Origin: an uncultured bacterium
GTDB taxonomy: Bacteria; CSSED10-310; CALFER01
NCBI GenBank assembly: GCA_937951895.1
Contig: CALFER010000076.1
Span: 1-64,000, forward strand
Direction: 5' to 3'
Length of the DNA stretch: 64,000 nt
The notes under the pieces are model-generated. The model did not search any database. It was not told where the DNA came from and saw only the letters and a program-made list of their open reading frames with translations. Shown here one piece after another: positions 19,170 to 28,177 of the stretch. The position numbers were made by a program, and so were the translations under genes. Position 1 is the stretch's first letter; each line of letters starts with the position of its first letter.

Positions 19170-20618
19170 TCAATGCCCCGTGTCCGACCGCTCCGACGAA
19201 GGTTCTTTCGGATTCCGGTGAATGAGCCGCGGCCGGGTCATCGCTTCCGGCGACAGGGCATCATCGAGTTCTGCCTTGGTCATGACACCTCTCTCGAGAA
19301 CGATGTCGTACACCGAGCGGCCGGTCCGGATCGCCTCAGCGGCGATTTCCGAGGATGTTTCATAACCGAGTAATGGATTGAGGGCGGTCACGAGTCCGAT
19401 GCTGTTTTCGACCATCTTCCGGCAGACGTCCCGGTTCGCCGTGATTCCCTCGATGCAGCGCTCGGTCAGTGTCCGGCATGCCCGGCCGAGAATATCCAGC
19501 GACGTGAACAGATTGTACGCGATCACCGGCTCCATGACGTTGAGTTCAAGCTGGCCGGCCTCGGCTGCCATCGATATCGTCAGATCGTTTCCGATGACCT
19601 CGAATGCCACCTGATTGACGACTTCGGGAATGATCGGATTGACTTTTCCCGGCATGATGGATGATCCCGGCGCCATCGGCGGCAGGTTGATTTCGTTCAG
19701 ACCGGCGCGCGGTCCCGAGGAGAGGAGTCTGAGATCGTTGCAGATTTTGGACAGTTTGATCGCGACGCGTTTCAGAACGCCTGAAAGCTGAACATACGCG
19801 CCCGTGTCCTGCGTCGCCTCAACGAGATTTTCGGCGAGAAATACCGGCAATCCTGTCAGTTCGCGGATTTTTTCCGTCACCAGTCCGGCATAATCCGGGT
19901 GTGCATTCAGGCCCGTCCCGATCGCGGTCGCTCCCATGTTGATCTCGTGTATCAACGTCTGCGAATCGCGAACACGCTCGATGTCTTCACCCACGGTGGT
20001 CGCCCAGGATCCGAATTCCTGCCCCAGCGTCATCGGAACGGCGTCCTGCAACTGTGTTCGTCCCATCTTGATTACATCCGCAAACGCAACGCTCTTCGCC
20101 ACCAGCGCGTGCCGCAATCCCTCCATCTCGCGCACCAGCCCATCCATCTTGCGGCTGAGTGTCAGGCGCAGTGCGGTCGGATAGACATCGTTCGTGGATT
20201 GAGACAGATTGACATGGTTGAGGGGATGGATGATGTCGTATCGGCCTTTTTCATATCCCATGAGTTCATTTGCCCGGTTCGCGATGACTTCGTTCGCGTT
20301 CATGTTAGTCGATGTGCCTGCGCCTCCCTGAATGACATCGACGACGAATTCGTCATGCAGTTTCCCGTCGATGATCTCGTCGCACGCGCCGGAAATGGCC
20401 GATGCGATTTCGGCACTCAGCAGCCCCAGTTCGCTGTTTGCCCGGGCCGCCGCTTTTTTGATGCAGGCGAGTGAATGCAGCAGGCGGGGATAGTGCGAGA
20501 TCGGAATACCGGTGATTCTGAAGTTTTCGAGGGCGCGCAGTGTCTGAATGCCGTAATAGCGATGCGCCGGCACCTCACGCTCGCCCAGCAGATCATGCTC
20601 TTTTCTCATCGAATCCAT
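19170..20618 (-). CDS. aspA: Aspartate ammonia-lyase
   Basis: Converts L-aspartate to fumarate and ammonia; 482 residues, as usual for the family. The fumarase/aspartase signature G-S-S-I-M-P-G-K-V-N-P (318-328) holds the catalytic Ser loop. G-G-A-G-T-S-T-N-M-N-A-N-E (98-110) and M-G-R-T-Q-L-Q-D-A-V-P-M (185-196) favour aspartase over fumarase, which usually reads G-R-T-H-L-Q-D-A-T-P. CGGAGGATG precedes the ATG. It is convergent with the Kelch/PKD gene and is preceded on its own strand by a 19-codon ORF with a good ribosome-binding site. Fumarase activity cannot be excluded without assay. Confidence 0.9.
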   Translation of the reverse strand: MDSMRKEHDLLGEREVPAHRYYGIQTLRALENFRITGIPISHYPRLLHSLACIKKAAARANSELGLLSAEIASAISGACDEIIDGKLHDEFVVDVIQGGAGTSTNMNANEVIANRANELMGYEKGRYDIIHPLNHVNLSQSTNDVYPTALRLTLSRKMDGLVREMEGLRHALVAKSVAFADVIKMGRTQLQDAVPMTLGQEFGSWATTVGEDIERVRDSQTLIHEINMGATAIGTGLNAHPDYAGLVTEKIRELTGLPVFLAENLVEATQDTGAYVQLSGVLKRVAIKLSKICNDLRLLSSGPRAGLNEINLPPMAPGSSIMPGKVNPIIPEVVNQVAFEVIGNDLTISMAAEAGQLELNVMEPVIAYNLFTSLDILGRACRTLTERCIEGITANRDVCRKMVENSIGLVTALNPLLGYETSSEIAAEAIRTGRSVYDIVLERGVMTKAELDDALSPEAMTRPRLIHRNPKEPSSERSDTGH

Positions 20619-20660
20619 CGTTCATCCTCCGATCGGAAATTGATTCCGATGCCCGTTCAA

Positions 20661-20720
20661 CTATTTCTCGAGTTCTTCGAACATTCGGATCGAGTATTTC
20701 AGGATATCTTTGTACGTCAT
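20661..20720 (-). CDS. Short 19-codon ORF upstream of aspA (leader peptide or remnant)
   Basis: ATG at 20720 preceded by AGGAG at 7 bases; the product is M-T-Y-K-D-I-L-K-Y-S-I-R-M-F-E-E-L-E-K, then TAG. It stops 42 bases before the aspA start. The peptide resembles the first helix of a ferritin-like/rubrerythrin protein, so it could be a truncated remnant. It could also be a leader peptide or a real small protein. No Asp/Asn-rich attenuator pattern is seen. Confidence 0.35.
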   Translation of the reverse strand: MTYKDILKYSIRMFEELEK

Positions 20721-20841
20721 GAAGGAAGCTCCTTTCTGAATCCCGGAATACGATGTTCTGATCCATGATGCGATACTAGTCGATCGGATTTCGTCCTGCA
20801 ATGACCGGGGTTTTTTATCGGGTCGGACCGGAGTGTACGCC

Positions 20842-20870
20842 TTGTCAACGAATGCTGTGCCAAGTAAGAT
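20842..20870 (+). promoter_or_regulatory. Sigma-70-type promoter of the aldo/keto reductase gene
   Basis: TTGTCA and TAAGAT with exactly 17 bases between. Transcription would begin near 20877, leaving a ~65-base leader before the ATG at 20944. Confidence 0.65.
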
Positions 20871-20943
20871 ATCTCTCGTGTACCGGATCCACGGGATCGC
20901 GTGGAATGCATCAGACCCCAAGTCGCCATGAAAGGAAACACCC

Positions 20944-22098
20944 ATGAAGTACCGCCCGTTCGGCAAACTGGATTTCGATGTGTCTGTTCTCGGGTTCGGC
21001 GCGATGCGCTTGCCCGTCCTGGACGGTGACCATGGGAAAATCGACGAATCCCAGGCGGAAAAACTCGTGTGCCGCGCAATTGACGGCGGAATCAATTACA
21101 TCGACACCGCTTATGTGTATCATCAGGGCAACAGTGAAACATTCCTCGGAAAGATCCTTCACGGCGAACGCAGGAACAAGGTCCGAATCGCAACGAAGCT
21201 GCCCTGCTGGCAGGTCAAGGAATACGGGGATTTCGACCGGCTTCTCAACGAGCAGCTCGGCCGGTTGCGAACCGACCACATCGATTTTTATCTGCTGCAT
21301 TCCCTCATGAATCGATTCTGGTCTCGTGTCCGTGATCTGGGGATCCTGCAATGGGCCGAAAAAGCGAAACAGGACGGCCGGGTCGGGCATATCGGGTTTT
21401 CATTCCACGATAAACTCGATGTCTTCAAGAGCCTCATCGACGAGTATCCGGGATGGGAGTTCTGCCAGATTCAATACAATTACATGGACATCGAGAATCA
21501 GGCGGGGCGGGAGGGGCTCCGGTACGCAGCCGCGAGAGGAATTCCGGTCATCGTGATGGAACCGGTTCTTGGCGGCAATCTCGTCAATCCTCCTCCCCAT
21601 GTGAAACCACTGTTCGATGCCCGCCCGGATGGAAGAACCCCCGCGGATTGGGCGTTTCAGTGGATCTGGGACCAACCGGAGGTCACATTGGCGCTCAGCG
21701 GGATGAGTACCCTTGAGCAACTTGAAGAAAACCTGGCGAGCGCGGATCGATCGGGAGCGGGAACGTTATCCGATGCGGATCGGTCATTCATCGATCGTGT
21801 CCGGGACCGGTACCTGGAAAAGAAGCCGATTCCCTGCACGCAATGTGAGTATTGCATGCCGTGTCCGCACGGGGTCATGATCCCGATGAATCTGGCGATC
21901 TACAACGATGGTCTGGTGTTCGGGAACATGGAGCAGGCGAAAGGTCTTTACAATCATTTCTACCGCAGGGAAACACTGGCCGGAGCCTGCACGCAATGCA
22001 TGGAGTGTCTGCCGAAATGTCCGCAGCAGATCGAGATTCCGGACTGGATGACACGCATTCATGCCGCGCTGGCCGAAACACCGCCGGCACAGGCTTGA
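20944..22098 (+). CDS. Aldo/keto reductase with C-terminal 4Fe-4S-type domain
   Basis: 384-residue cytoplasmic oxidoreductase. The N-terminal TIM barrel has the AKR features L-G-F-G-A-M-R-L-P, D-T-A-Y-V-Y (catalytic Tyr) and I-D-F-Y-L-L-H. After ~residue 295 comes a ferredoxin-like tail with two Cys clusters, C-T-Q-C-E-Y-C-M-P-C-P and C-T-Q-C-M-E-C-L-P-K-C-P. This AKR plus iron-sulfur fusion is common in anaerobes; the physiological substrate is unknown. AAAGGAA precedes the ATG. It has its own promoter and is convergent with the secretion operon, 34 bases apart. Confidence 0.9.
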   Translation: MKYRPFGKLDFDVSVLGFGAMRLPVLDGDHGKIDESQAEKLVCRAIDGGINYIDTAYVYHQGNSETFLGKILHGERRNKVRIATKLPCWQVKEYGDFDRLLNEQLGRLRTDHIDFYLLHSLMNRFWSRVRDLGILQWAEKAKQDGRVGHIGFSFHDKLDVFKSLIDEYPGWEFCQIQYNYMDIENQAGREGLRYAAARGIPVIVMEPVLGGNLVNPPPHVKPLFDARPDGRTPADWAFQWIWDQPEVTLALSGMSTLEQLEENLASADRSGAGTLSDADRSFIDRVRDRYLEKKPIPCTQCEYCMPCPHGVMIPMNLAIYNDGLVFGNMEQAKGLYNHFYRRETLAGACTQCMECLPKCPQQIEIPDWMTRIHAALAETPPAQA

Positions 22099-22132
22099 TC
22101 GATTTCCCTTCAAGGTCGCGGGCGACTGCCCG

Positions 22133-23188
22133 TCAATTCAGAACCACCTGCGTCAGATTGAAATAGGGCAGGAACATGCCCAGCGCGATCAGGGCGACCA
22201 GGATACCCATCACGAGCGTGAGAATCGGTTCCAGGACAGTTGTCAGATTGGACACCATGTCATCCACATCCCGCAGGTAAAAATCCGCCACCTTTTTCAA
22301 AACCGTGCCGACCGCACCGACTTCCTCGCCCACGCCGATCATGTCGATGACCAGAGGAGGCAGTGCGGGATGCTTCGTCAGTGCCTGCTCGATATTGCTC
22401 CCTTTGTCGATTTCTCCGCACGAACGGAGGATCGCGGCCTTGAGAACACTGTTCCCGGTGGCGGCGGCGGCAAGATTCATCGTCGGAAGTATCGAGACAC
22501 CGCTTTCGATCATCGTGGAGGTGATCGATGCGAAGCGGAACGTTGCCAGTTTGATCATCAGTGTACGGACAATCGGTGTTTTCAAACTCAGGGAGTCCAT
22601 GAATGCGGTCAACCGGAGCCATCTTCCGGATTTGTGGAAGAGTAGAAAAGCGAAGACTGCCGCGAGCAGGATGATCCACCAGTACGATTGGACGAGTTGC
22701 GAGGATTTGATCAGGCTTTTCGTGATGAACGGAAGCTCGACACCTGCATCGGAGTAGACGGACGCGAAGATGGGAATGACATAGATCAGCAGGAAGATGA
22801 TGACGGCGAAGGCCATCAGGAGGGTGATCAGGGGGAACGCCAGTGCTTTCTGGATTTTGCCTCCGAGAGCGTCTTCTTTTTCGAGATAATCCGCGAGCTG
22901 GTTCATGACCTCGGAAAGCTGCCCGCTCTCTTCTCCGGCCTGGACCGAGGTCACGAAAAAATCTCCGAAAATCGTACGGAATCTGCCCAGCGCGTGCGAC
23001 AGGGATTCGCCCTGTTCGACGATTTGACCGATATTCCCGACGATCGTCTTCAATCGGCGGTTCGCGGTGCGTTGGGAGATGATGTTCAGGGCTCTGAGAA
23101 CGGTGACACCGAGATCGAGCATGAGAGCGAATTGTCGTGAGAACACCGCCAGGTCTCGTCGCGTGATCCGTTCGAATAGGTGCAGCAT
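22133..23188 (-). CDS. gspF: Type II secretion/type IV pilus inner-membrane platform protein (GspF/PilC family)
   Basis: 351 residues. The ATG at 23188 lies 6 bases after AGGAG; the longer ORF would run back into gspE. It has two homologous cytoplasmic T2SF domains (F-S-R-Q-F-A-L-M-L-D-L-G near the N-terminus and F-R-F-A-S-I-T-S-T-M-I-E-S-G in the second half), with three hydrophobic segments (around residues 135-165, 190-205 and near 325-345). It anchors the assembly ATPase and helps polymerise pseudopilins. It begins 13 bases after the gspE stop and is the last gene of the cluster. Confidence 0.92.
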   Translation of the reverse strand: MLHLFERITRRDLAVFSRQFALMLDLGVTVLRALNIISQRTANRRLKTIVGNIGQIVEQGESLSHALGRFRTIFGDFFVTSVQAGEESGQLSEVMNQLADYLEKEDALGGKIQKALAFPLITLLMAFAVIIFLLIYVIPIFASVYSDAGVELPFITKSLIKSSQLVQSYWWIILLAAVFAFLLFHKSGRWLRLTAFMDSLSLKTPIVRTLMIKLATFRFASITSTMIESGVSILPTMNLAAAATGNSVLKAAILRSCGEIDKGSNIEQALTKHPALPPLVIDMIGVGEEVGAVGTVLKKVADFYLRDVDDMVSNLTTVLEPILTLVMGILVALIALGMFLPYFNLTQVVLN

Positions 23189-23201
23189 GAAGGTCTCCTT
23201 A

Positions 23202-25373
23202 TTATGCGAGACTGATTTCCCGCAGAACTTCTTCGGGGGTGGTGACAGCATCCCTGAGTTTTCGGATGCCGTTCACGGCGAGTGTCTGCATGCCCCCCTT
23301 GACCGCAGCGGCTCGGATCTCCTCGTCGGTCGCTCCAGCCGCGATCATCCGGCTGATATCCGGGTTGATCACCATCAATTCAAAAATTCCGGTACGTCCC
23401 CGGAAACCGGTATGAAAACACGCATCGCATCCCACTGCTTTCCCGATCCTCAGGTCCGGATCGTCATCCCATCCAAGAAATCGACGGAGGGATTCGGACG
23501 GCGGCACCAGGGTTTTGCAGGTGTCACAGAGTTTTCGCACGAGACGTTGGGCGACGACACCCACAATGGAACTCGACAGAAGAAAGCGTTCGACTCCCAG
23601 ATTGCCCATCATGGCAACTGCGCTGGCGGCATCCTTCGTGTGGAGCGTGCAGAACACGAGCTGGCCGGTCAGTGCGGCCCATGTTGCCACTTTCGCAGTT
23701 TCACTGTCCCTCACTTCACCCACCATGATGATATCTGCGTCATGTCTGAGAAGCGCACGCAGCCCTGTTCGGAAATCCAGTCCGATGTCCGGGTTGACCT
23801 GGATCTGATTGATGCCCGCCAGGCGATACTCCACGGGATCCTCGATCGTGACGATATTCCTGTTCAGGATATTGGTCTGATTCAGGGCGGCGTAAAGTGT
23901 CGTCGTCTTTCCGCTTCCGATCGGTCCCGTGACCAGGATCATGCCGTGCGGCATTTCGATCAGGGATTCCATTTTCCTGAGATCCTCCGATTCCCATCCG
24001 AGTTGCCGCAACCCGGTCAGTACGCGGCTTTCGTCCAGAAACCGAATCGTCAGTTTTTCTCCGAGATAGGTTGGAATGGATGCCGATCGGAAATTGAAGT
24101 TGCGATTGCGCAGTTCCATTGAAAAGTTGCCGTCCTGCGGGCGCCGTTTTTCCGTAATGTCCATATTCGACAAGAGTTTGATTCTGGACAACAGGGGTAA
24201 TTCGAGCGCTTTCGGAATCGTCATGACATCATACAGAAGTCCGTCGATCCGGTACCGTACCCGCATTTCGGGAATTTGCGGTTCGAGATGAATGTCGGTT
24301 GCGCGCGCGTTGATCGCTCCATCGATAATCGAACTGGCCAACTGAACCGCGGATACATCGTCTGTGGACAGAGATCCGGCTCGCGTGCCCTCGCGCAATT
24401 TCTTCTCGAGTTCGGACCCCGTGCCGGCGATCGCCCGTGAGGCATACAGTTTCCCGACGTGTTTCTCCCAGTCGTTCGCAAGAATGAGCGTCGGAATCAG
24501 TTCGAACCCGGTAACCAGCCGCGCTTTCTGAATCGCGATTTCGTCCAGCGGATCGACCATTCCCAGTACGAGTTTACCGTTTTTCATCTTGATCGGCAGC
24601 AGTTTGTGCATTCGGATCACATGTTCCGGTATCACGAATGCCATCTCCTCGTTCGGCGGGTTTTTATTCAGGTCGATGAATGGAATATCGAGCACTTTTT
24701 CGAGGGTTGCCGAGACTTTCTCAGGAGACACCGCCTTGTTTGAAATCAAGGCGGAAATAATGGGCATTCCATCCTCTTCATGCAGTTTCCGGGCTCTCTC
24801 GACATCGTTGGCGCTCACGAGATTCGTGTTGAGCAGAACATCGATGACCAGATCTTCCTTGGCATGTGACACACCGATTCCGACTCGGGATTTCATGAGG
24901 TCGGCAATCGTGGAGTGACTGACCATCCTGAGATTCAGCAGGACACGCCATAGTGGAAGTCCGCTGGCCGTCTCCTGAGCGCGGGCCCGCTCCAGTTGCT
25001 CGGAGGTGATGATCCCCTTGGAAACGAGGAGTTCGCCGAGTTGCTGATCGTCGTCCGACGCATCGAGCGCTTTTCTGAGTTCCTGATCGCTGATGATCCC
25101 GGACTCGATCAGCACATTGCGAACCTCTTTCTTATCCCGGGTCCTGAAAAACGGGAGCGGTACCTCGTAGAGTAACAGAGACTTGAGACTATCGATGCTG
25201 ACTTCCTGCTTCAGGATGTCCTTGATATCCTTCCCGGATTTTTCCTGCTGTTTGAGCAACTGGTCCATTTTCTCCGAGGTCACCAAACCGGCTTCCCTCA
25301 ATACTTCACCGAGCTTGAATTCCATCGTCGTTTCACTCGGCTTCGATTGGGTCTGTTTCTGATCCTGATTCAT
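23202..25373 (-). CDS. gspE: Type II secretion/type IV pilus assembly ATPase (GspE/PilB family)
   Basis: 723 residues, longer than typical GspE because of an extended N-terminal region with about three MshEN/T2SSE_N-like segments (~18-75, 85-165, 170-310). The catalytic core has Walker A G-P-I-G-S-G-K-T (483-490), the Asp box I-E-D-P-V-E-Y, Walker B I-I-M-V-G-E-V-R-D-S (~548-557) and the His box C-T-L-H-T-K. Four Cys (616, 619, 649, 652) form the zinc-binding C-x-x-C pairs. MshEN-type segments bind cyclic di-GMP in some homologues, of interest because an HD-GYP protein is encoded at 48.3 kb. GGAGG precedes the ATG. It lies downstream of three pseudopilin genes. Confidence 0.95.
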   Translation of the reverse strand: MNQDQKQTQSKPSETTMEFKLGEVLREAGLVTSEKMDQLLKQQEKSGKDIKDILKQEVSIDSLKSLLLYEVPLPFFRTRDKKEVRNVLIESGIISDQELRKALDASDDDQQLGELLVSKGIITSEQLERARAQETASGLPLWRVLLNLRMVSHSTIADLMKSRVGIGVSHAKEDLVIDVLLNTNLVSANDVERARKLHEEDGMPIISALISNKAVSPEKVSATLEKVLDIPFIDLNKNPPNEEMAFVIPEHVIRMHKLLPIKMKNGKLVLGMVDPLDEIAIQKARLVTGFELIPTLILANDWEKHVGKLYASRAIAGTGSELEKKLREGTRAGSLSTDDVSAVQLASSIIDGAINARATDIHLEPQIPEMRVRYRIDGLLYDVMTIPKALELPLLSRIKLLSNMDITEKRRPQDGNFSMELRNRNFNFRSASIPTYLGEKLTIRFLDESRVLTGLRQLGWESEDLRKMESLIEMPHGMILVTGPIGSGKTTTLYAALNQTNILNRNIVTIEDPVEYRLAGINQIQVNPDIGLDFRTGLRALLRHDADIIMVGEVRDSETAKVATWAALTGQLVFCTLHTKDAASAVAMMGNLGVERFLLSSSIVGVVAQRLVRKLCDTCKTLVPPSESLRRFLGWDDDPDLRIGKAVGCDACFHTGFRGRTGIFELMVINPDISRMIAAGATDEEIRAAAVKGGMQTLAVNGIRKLRDAVTTPEEVLREISLA

Positions 25374-25391
25374 CTCGTTCCCTCCATTTGC

Positions 25392-25817
25392 TTAGAGTTC
25401 ATCGACGTCGAGAATCCGGATGGAGTCATTCGAAAGCGCGATCCGCGCTTCCTGTCGCACCATCGTCTCGCGGGCATGTCCGGCGAATCGGCCTTCAATG
25501 CGAACGAGCCATTCCCCGGGATTATCGAACGGCGTGCAGGTTACCCGATCCCATCGCATTGCCGGAACATCCGGAAGACCCTGCAGGATCACTCGATCTG
25601 CATCCGGTTGCGGGATCATCGCCGGCTGGATCGCTCCGGGTAACCGCTGCCAGACTCCGGCCATCAGAATCCGGCAGGTCATCCGGTCGTTGAAGGCGTC
25701 GATCGTCCGGTAGTGCCGCTGAGCAGACCAATCGAATGCCATTGCGATGCTCATGATGAGCATCAGAAATGCAAGAGCCATCGGGAGTGCGGCGCCACGA
25801 TCCGAATGACGTCTCAT
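25392..25817 (-). CDS. PilX/GspK-like minor pilus-assembly protein
   Basis: 141 residues. The ATG at 25817 overlaps the previous stop (ATGA) and has AAGGAG upstream. The N-terminus M-R-R-H-S-D-R-G-A-A-L-P-M-A-L-A-F-L-M-L has the short basic leader, Gly and hydrophobic helix of PilX-type proteins, without the F-T-L-L-E motif. The rest is soluble and unremarkable. Its position between PilW-like and GspE supports a role as a minor pseudopilin or assembly factor. Confidence 0.7.
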   Translation of the reverse strand: MRRHSDRGAALPMALAFLMLIMSIAMAFDWSAQRHYRTIDAFNDRMTCRILMAGVWQRLPGAIQPAMIPQPDADRVILQGLPDVPAMRWDRVTCTPFDNPGEWLVRIEGRFAGHARETMVRQEARIALSNDSIRILDVDEL

Positions 25818-26377
25818 ACGCCCTCTCCTTGTTGCGGTCTTGTACTGTCGTCGATTCCCGCCGGAACGTCCACCGTCAGAACGAAAGGCTGCAGGACGAC
25901 ACTCCCGGACGGCTTGGGAGAAACCGTCATTCGAACGGCGGCGGGCGGTCGATCCGACTCCCATCGCTCGATCCAGTCAGATCCCCGTAGATAGGCGAAT
26001 GTGATCGAACACGGAAAACTCCGCTCAACGGCCGGTTCCCGATCGTTCGGTTTACGAAGATACGAACTCGTCGAATCCGCATTGGAGTGGATGCGAACCT
26101 CCTGCATGATCCGGCCACGTCGGACCGTGAAGGCACATTCATGTGTGCTGAATTGGATGGGGTATTCAGGCGCGAGTCGCATCAGGTCGGAAGCGGTCAG
26201 ATCCAGCAATCGAACCGATGCGTCGACACCGTGCAATCGGGTGTCCCCGGTTCTGCTGATCCGTACAAATCGTGAAAGAAGTCCGAACAGCAGGGAAACG
26301 ATCATGCCCAGAATCGCGATGACGGTCAGTATTTCCAGCAGAGTGAATCCTCTGGAGGAGTTTCGATGGCTCATCAT
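25814..26377 (-). CDS. PilW/GspJ-like minor pseudopilin
   Basis: 187 residues with a class III prepilin signal R-G-F-T-L-L-E-I-L-T-V-I-A (cleavage after Gly, Glu at mature position 5), then a hydrophobic helix and a soluble domain. The start overlaps the preceding stop (ATGATG), with GAGGAGGG upstream. It is part of a tightly overlapping pseudopilin block. Confidence 0.85.
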   Translation of the reverse strand: MMSHRNSSRGFTLLEILTVIAILGMIVSLLFGLLSRFVRISRTGDTRLHGVDASVRLLDLTASDLMRLAPEYPIQFSTHECAFTVRRGRIMQEVRIHSNADSTSSYLRKPNDREPAVERSFPCSITFAYLRGSDWIERWESDRPPAAVRMTVSPKPSGSVVLQPFVLTVDVPAGIDDSTRPQQGEGV

Positions 26378-26760
26378 CTCGATCCCTCCTCAACATCAAA
26401 CCCGTCAAGGGCATCGCGGACGAAATAATACGTTCGTGTAAACTCGTTGCGGTATCGGAGTTTCATGGCCAGTACGTCCGGTTTTCCCGGGAGCGGGGGG
26501 CTGGAGTCATCGAAGGTTACGTGAAAGCCGCTTGACGAGTGTTTCCCTTCCGAAGCTTGGTCGACGGGCTTCCGGAGGCGGGCATCGACACGGATGGAGG
26601 ACGCTTCGAGCGCGCTCCTCGCGAGCATTTCTGTCCGATGAACAGCGTTGTTCGACCGGATGAGCAGGCTGAAAACGGCCGATAATCCTATCCCGATGAC
26701 CGCAAGGGCAACCAGCGTTTCGACAATTGAGAATCCCGCGCAGGTCCAGGTGCGTTTCAT
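26374..26760 (-). CDS. PilV/GspI-like minor pseudopilin
   Basis: 128 residues. N-terminal prepilin motif A-G-F-S-I-V-E-T-L-V-A-L-A-V-I-G with Glu at +5. It starts 12 bases after the stop of the SUMF1-fold gene, so both are in one operon. The soluble part is short, as in GspI/PilV. Confidence 0.85.
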   Translation of the reverse strand: MKRTWTCAGFSIVETLVALAVIGIGLSAVFSLLIRSNNAVHRTEMLARSALEASSIRVDARLRKPVDQASEGKHSSSGFHVTFDDSSPPLPGKPDVLAMKLRYRNEFTRTYYFVRDALDGFDVEEGSR

Positions 26761-26772
26761 CGTTGAACCTCG

Positions 26773-28077
26773 TCAGGGTGCTGTGCGGACCAGCCGGAAT
26801 CCGATCCAGAACCTTGTTGAGTTGGGTTCGAACAGCTGACGATTGGCGCATCGGCAAACTGCGGCAGAACTTCCCCATTCACCACCCCGGATGATCCGGT
26901 AATCGCCGGTCGATGGCCCCTGATAATCCGTAACGGCCCCCTCTGGATACTCGGCTTCATACCAATCCCAGACCCATTCGAACACATTTCCGAGTGTATC
27001 CTTCAAGCCCCTCGGATTGGGTAGTTTCGATCCGATAACAGCAGCAGAGCCGCCCGCATTCGCGTGGTAGACACAATACTGCTCCAGAACCGTATGCGTG
27101 CCCTCTGTCGCCGAGTTGCAATTGCCGGCATGGTAGTTCGGCTCGTCGCAGAAAAAGGGTCCCTGTGTTCCGGCGCGGGTCATGAATTCCCATTCGCCTT
27201 CGGTCGGAAGCCGGTACCCGTTCGCAGTGAAATCACAGAAAAACGGACCGATCGAATAATTGGTCCGATCGACCGGAACCGTAAAGGAGGCATTTGTATA
27301 GTAGCAACGGTTGTAGCCGTTCTGGAGGGACAGGAGATTGGCGAACAACACGGCATCATACCACGTGACCCGATTGATGGGATGATTCATGGTTGGACTG
27401 TAATCGGTGTCGCTCGAATCCGACGTCAGTGTCGATTGAACTGCCTTGAGATCCGCCCACATCTGGCGGGATAATTCGGTTTCCATGACCAGGAGGTTCC
27501 GGATGAGTATATGTGTGAACGGATCTTCATCATCGCTCCGGCATGCTTCTTCATCGGGTGAGCCCTGCACGAAGGAACCGACTGTGATGGGGATCATGTT
27601 TCCGACTGAAACGGGATGAGAAGGGTTCGGTGTGGGGGTGAATGGAGAACCGGACGTCCAGCTGAACGTGACATCAGCGAGGTTGCTGATGAGATTGCCC
27701 TGGGACACGACAGCGGCATAGAACAAGGCACCTGAAAACTCGCCTGCTCCGGATGGCCAGGCAAACTCCGGAATGATCGTCCTGACATCCTGGTAATCAG
27801 CAGGAAAACTCGTCATCTCGAAATCGATATCCGGAGGATAGGTGACCCAACCGGGGAAAAACCAGAAATCACCGGTTCCGACAGTCAGAGCGACGAAGAG
27901 TTGTGCATCATTAATGGAAGAGCCGGTGTTGACGATGTCGAGAACCAATGAAAAGCCGACTCCGGGACTGAACGTATCTGTCGGCATCTGCAGGTCGAGT
28001 TCGATGTCTTGCGCCTGAATCGCAGTGCACACGGTCAACAAAATGAAACTCTGGAAAATACGATTTCTCGTGAACAT
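26773..28077 (-). CDS. Secreted SUMF1-fold protein with the shared domain at its N-terminus
   Basis: 434 residues from ATG 28077 (GGAGG 5 bases upstream). Signal peptide residues 1-23 end in I-Q-A-Q. Residues 24-140 are the shared domain otherwise found at C-termini. A short T-P-T-P-N-P linker leads to a formylglycine-generating-enzyme-like (SUMF1) domain with Y-R-L-P-T-E-G-E-W-E-F, N-V-F-E-W-V-W-D-W and R-I-I-R-G-G-E-W. The paired active-site Cys of true FGE is not in its usual context (here V-C-R-C-A-N-R), so an enzyme activating sulfatases is doubtful. Carbohydrate or protein binding is more likely. It heads the pseudopilin-gspE-gspF gene block, 12 bases before the PilV-like gene. Confidence 0.85.
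   Translation of the reverse strand: MFTRNRIFQSFILLTVCTAIQAQDIELDLQMPTDTFSPGVGFSLVLDIVNTGSSINDAQLFVALTVGTGDFWFFPGWVTYPPDIDFEMTSFPADYQDVRTIIPEFAWPSGAGEFSGALFYAAVVSQGNLISNLADVTFSWTSGSPFTPTPNPSHPVSVGNMIPITVGSFVQGSPDEEACRSDDEDPFTHILIRNLLVMETELSRQMWADLKAVQSTLTSDSSDTDYSPTMNHPINRVTWYDAVLFANLLSLQNGYNRCYYTNASFTVPVDRTNYSIGPFFCDFTANGYRLPTEGEWEFMTRAGTQGPFFCDEPNYHAGNCNSATEGTHTVLEQYCVYHANAGGSAAVIGSKLPNPRGLKDTLGNVFEWVWDWYEAEYPEGAVTDYQGPSTGDYRIIRGGEWGSSAAVCRCANRQLFEPNSTRFWIGFRLVRTAP
27658..28008 (-). other. Shared domain, copy 4 (N-terminal placement)
   Basis: Shows F-S-P-G-V-G-F, D-F-W-F-F-P-G-W, E-F-A-W-P and G-A-L-F-Y-A, and ends V-T-F-S-W. It is placed right after the signal peptide rather than at the C-terminus. 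Confidence 0.88.
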
Positions 28078-28177
28078 CAAAACCTCCGTTGTTGATAGAC
28101 CTTCGGTGGTCAATTCCCGGTTCCTGTTATCAATATGTAGAAGAGTCGTGAATTTTGCAAATGAAGTCGTCGGTGGC

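Noticed and set aside
20661..21095. A 144-codon minus-strand frame containing the short aspA-leader ORF
   Set aside because: Most of it opposes the aldo/keto reductase gene; only the last 19 codons have a proper ribosome-binding site.
26773..26890. Diversity-generating retroelement variable region at the SUMF1 C-terminus
   Set aside because: The R-I-I-R-G-G-x-W ending resembles DGR targets, but no reverse transcriptase or template repeat is visible and the codons are not AAY-biased.
26773..28077. True formylglycine-generating enzyme activating sulfatases
   Set aside because: The active-site Cys context of FGE is absent in both SUMF1 proteins, and the only sulfatase-fold gene has Thr at the modified position.
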